Below the pieces are notes generated by a model, which was not told the origin of the DNA, ran no database searches, and saw nothing but the letters and a program-made list of their open reading frames with translations. Source: Bradyrhizobium huanghuaihaiense (GTDB lineage: Bacteria > Pseudomonadota > Alphaproteobacteria > Rhizobiales > Xanthobacteraceae). Taken from it: a stretch of DNA of 64,000 nucleotides. Of this stretch, positions 63,746 to 64,000 are shown piece by piece. The translations under genes and the position numbers were made by a program. The stretch spans positions 124,001-188,000 of the forward strand of contig NZ_VLLA01000002.1 of the NCBI RefSeq assembly GCF_007830635.1, written 5' to 3'. Numbering within the stretch: the first letter of the stretch is position 1; every line of letters starts with the position of its first letter.

Positions 63746-64000
63746 ATGACCGCTACTGCCCAGACGCTGCGTCCGCCGTCCCGCACTTTGATGTTTCTGG
63801 AAGGGCGCGCGATCCACGAGTTCGGCGCGTTCCTCGGCGCACTGCCGCTGCTGAGCCTCGCGCCGCGCGGGGACGGGCATCCGGTGCTGGTGCTGCCGGG
63901 CCTCGTGGCTTCCGATGCGTCCACGCGCGCGCTGCGCTCGTTCCTGACCAGCAAGGGTTATGCGGTGAGCGGCTGGCGCCAGGGCCGCAATTACGGCCTG
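63746..64000 (+). CDS. Alpha/beta-hydrolase (PGAP1/lipase-like), N-terminal part
   Basis: The first 85 codons of a gene cut by the window end; ATG 63746 has AGGGGAAA upstream. FLGALPLLSLAPRGDGHPVL, then VLPGLVASDASTRALRSFLT, then GYAVSGWRQGRNYG align with the hydrolase at 50145, whose oxyanion block reads GDGHPVLALPGFLASD. The nucleophile and later residues lie outside the window. Confidence 0.82.
   Translation, partial: MTATAQTLRPPSRTLMFLEGRAIHEFGAFLGALPLLSLAPRGDGHPVLVLPGLVASDASTRALRSFLTSKGYAVSGWRQGRNYGL

Overview
The window is high-GC, densely coded chromosomal DNA from an alphaproteobacterium, most likely a Bradyrhizobium or close Nitrobacteraceae relative. The reasons are the gene content (many ABC importers, poly-hydroxyalkanoate genes, a CYP102-type P450, DUF993 and DUF1028 proteins), a good FixK2-type box (16449-16462), and several families of dispersed inverted-repeat elements of the kind that litter Bradyrhizobium intergenic regions. 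No tRNA, rRNA, CRISPR array, transposase or integrase was seen.

Layout. 1-2060: end of a ferredoxin-reductase-like gene, converging on two PfkB-family sugar kinases. 2278-3986: a tandem-VOC protein and a TetR regulator. 4345-11980: an apparent catabolic operon (NMT1/SsuA-type ABC importer, enolase-superfamily enzyme, Gfo/Idh/MocA dehydrogenase, DUF993 aldolase-like protein, and a sugar-phosphate isomerase-like gene broken by a one-base frameshift). 12088-16382: a DUF5939 class III cyclase whose N-terminus is displaced by a frameshift, an exported unknown, two small proteins and a hemerythrin with a FixK2-type box. 16607-22463 (minus): a large LTXXQ/Spy-like exported protein, a phosphofructokinase with the pyrophosphate-type residue pair, an archaeal-type fructose-1,6-bisphosphate aldolase/phosphatase, and rocD carrying a one-base insertion. 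A ~70-bp direct repeat of the rocD 3' end brackets the kinase and phosphatase genes. 22692-25147: a P450 divergent from a split ThDP decarboxylase. 25289-30349: TetR, membrane fusion protein and RND pump. 30500-35471: sensor kinase, receiver protein, receiver-cyclase fusion and a CnbZ-like protein.

35615-49489 (minus) is one long tightly packed gene run: two complete five-gene peptide ABC transporters enclosing a gamma-glutamyltransferase-like enzyme and a DUF1028 protein, both assigned to Ntn-hydrolase families. 49888-57614 (plus) groups lipid-related enzymes: a DUF6489 protein, an alpha/beta hydrolase, a WS/DGAT acyltransferase, an epoxide-hydrolase-like protein, a CYP102-type self-sufficient P450 and a spermidine-synthase-like protein. 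57734-59237 (minus) holds an exported NTF2-like protein and an alpha/beta hydrolase. 59399-62127 is a polyhydroxyalkanoate module (PhaE-like subunit, PhaC, GNAT, phasin with a palindromic operator and a strong terminator). The window closes with a DUF445 membrane protein and the start of a second alpha/beta hydrolase related to the one at 50145.

The most notable features are the phosphofructokinase/archaeal-type FBP aldolase-phosphatase pair with its flanking repeat, the double transporter with two Ntn hydrolases, the incompletely assigned catabolic operon, and three one-base indels inside 10.5 kb that break otherwise normal genes.
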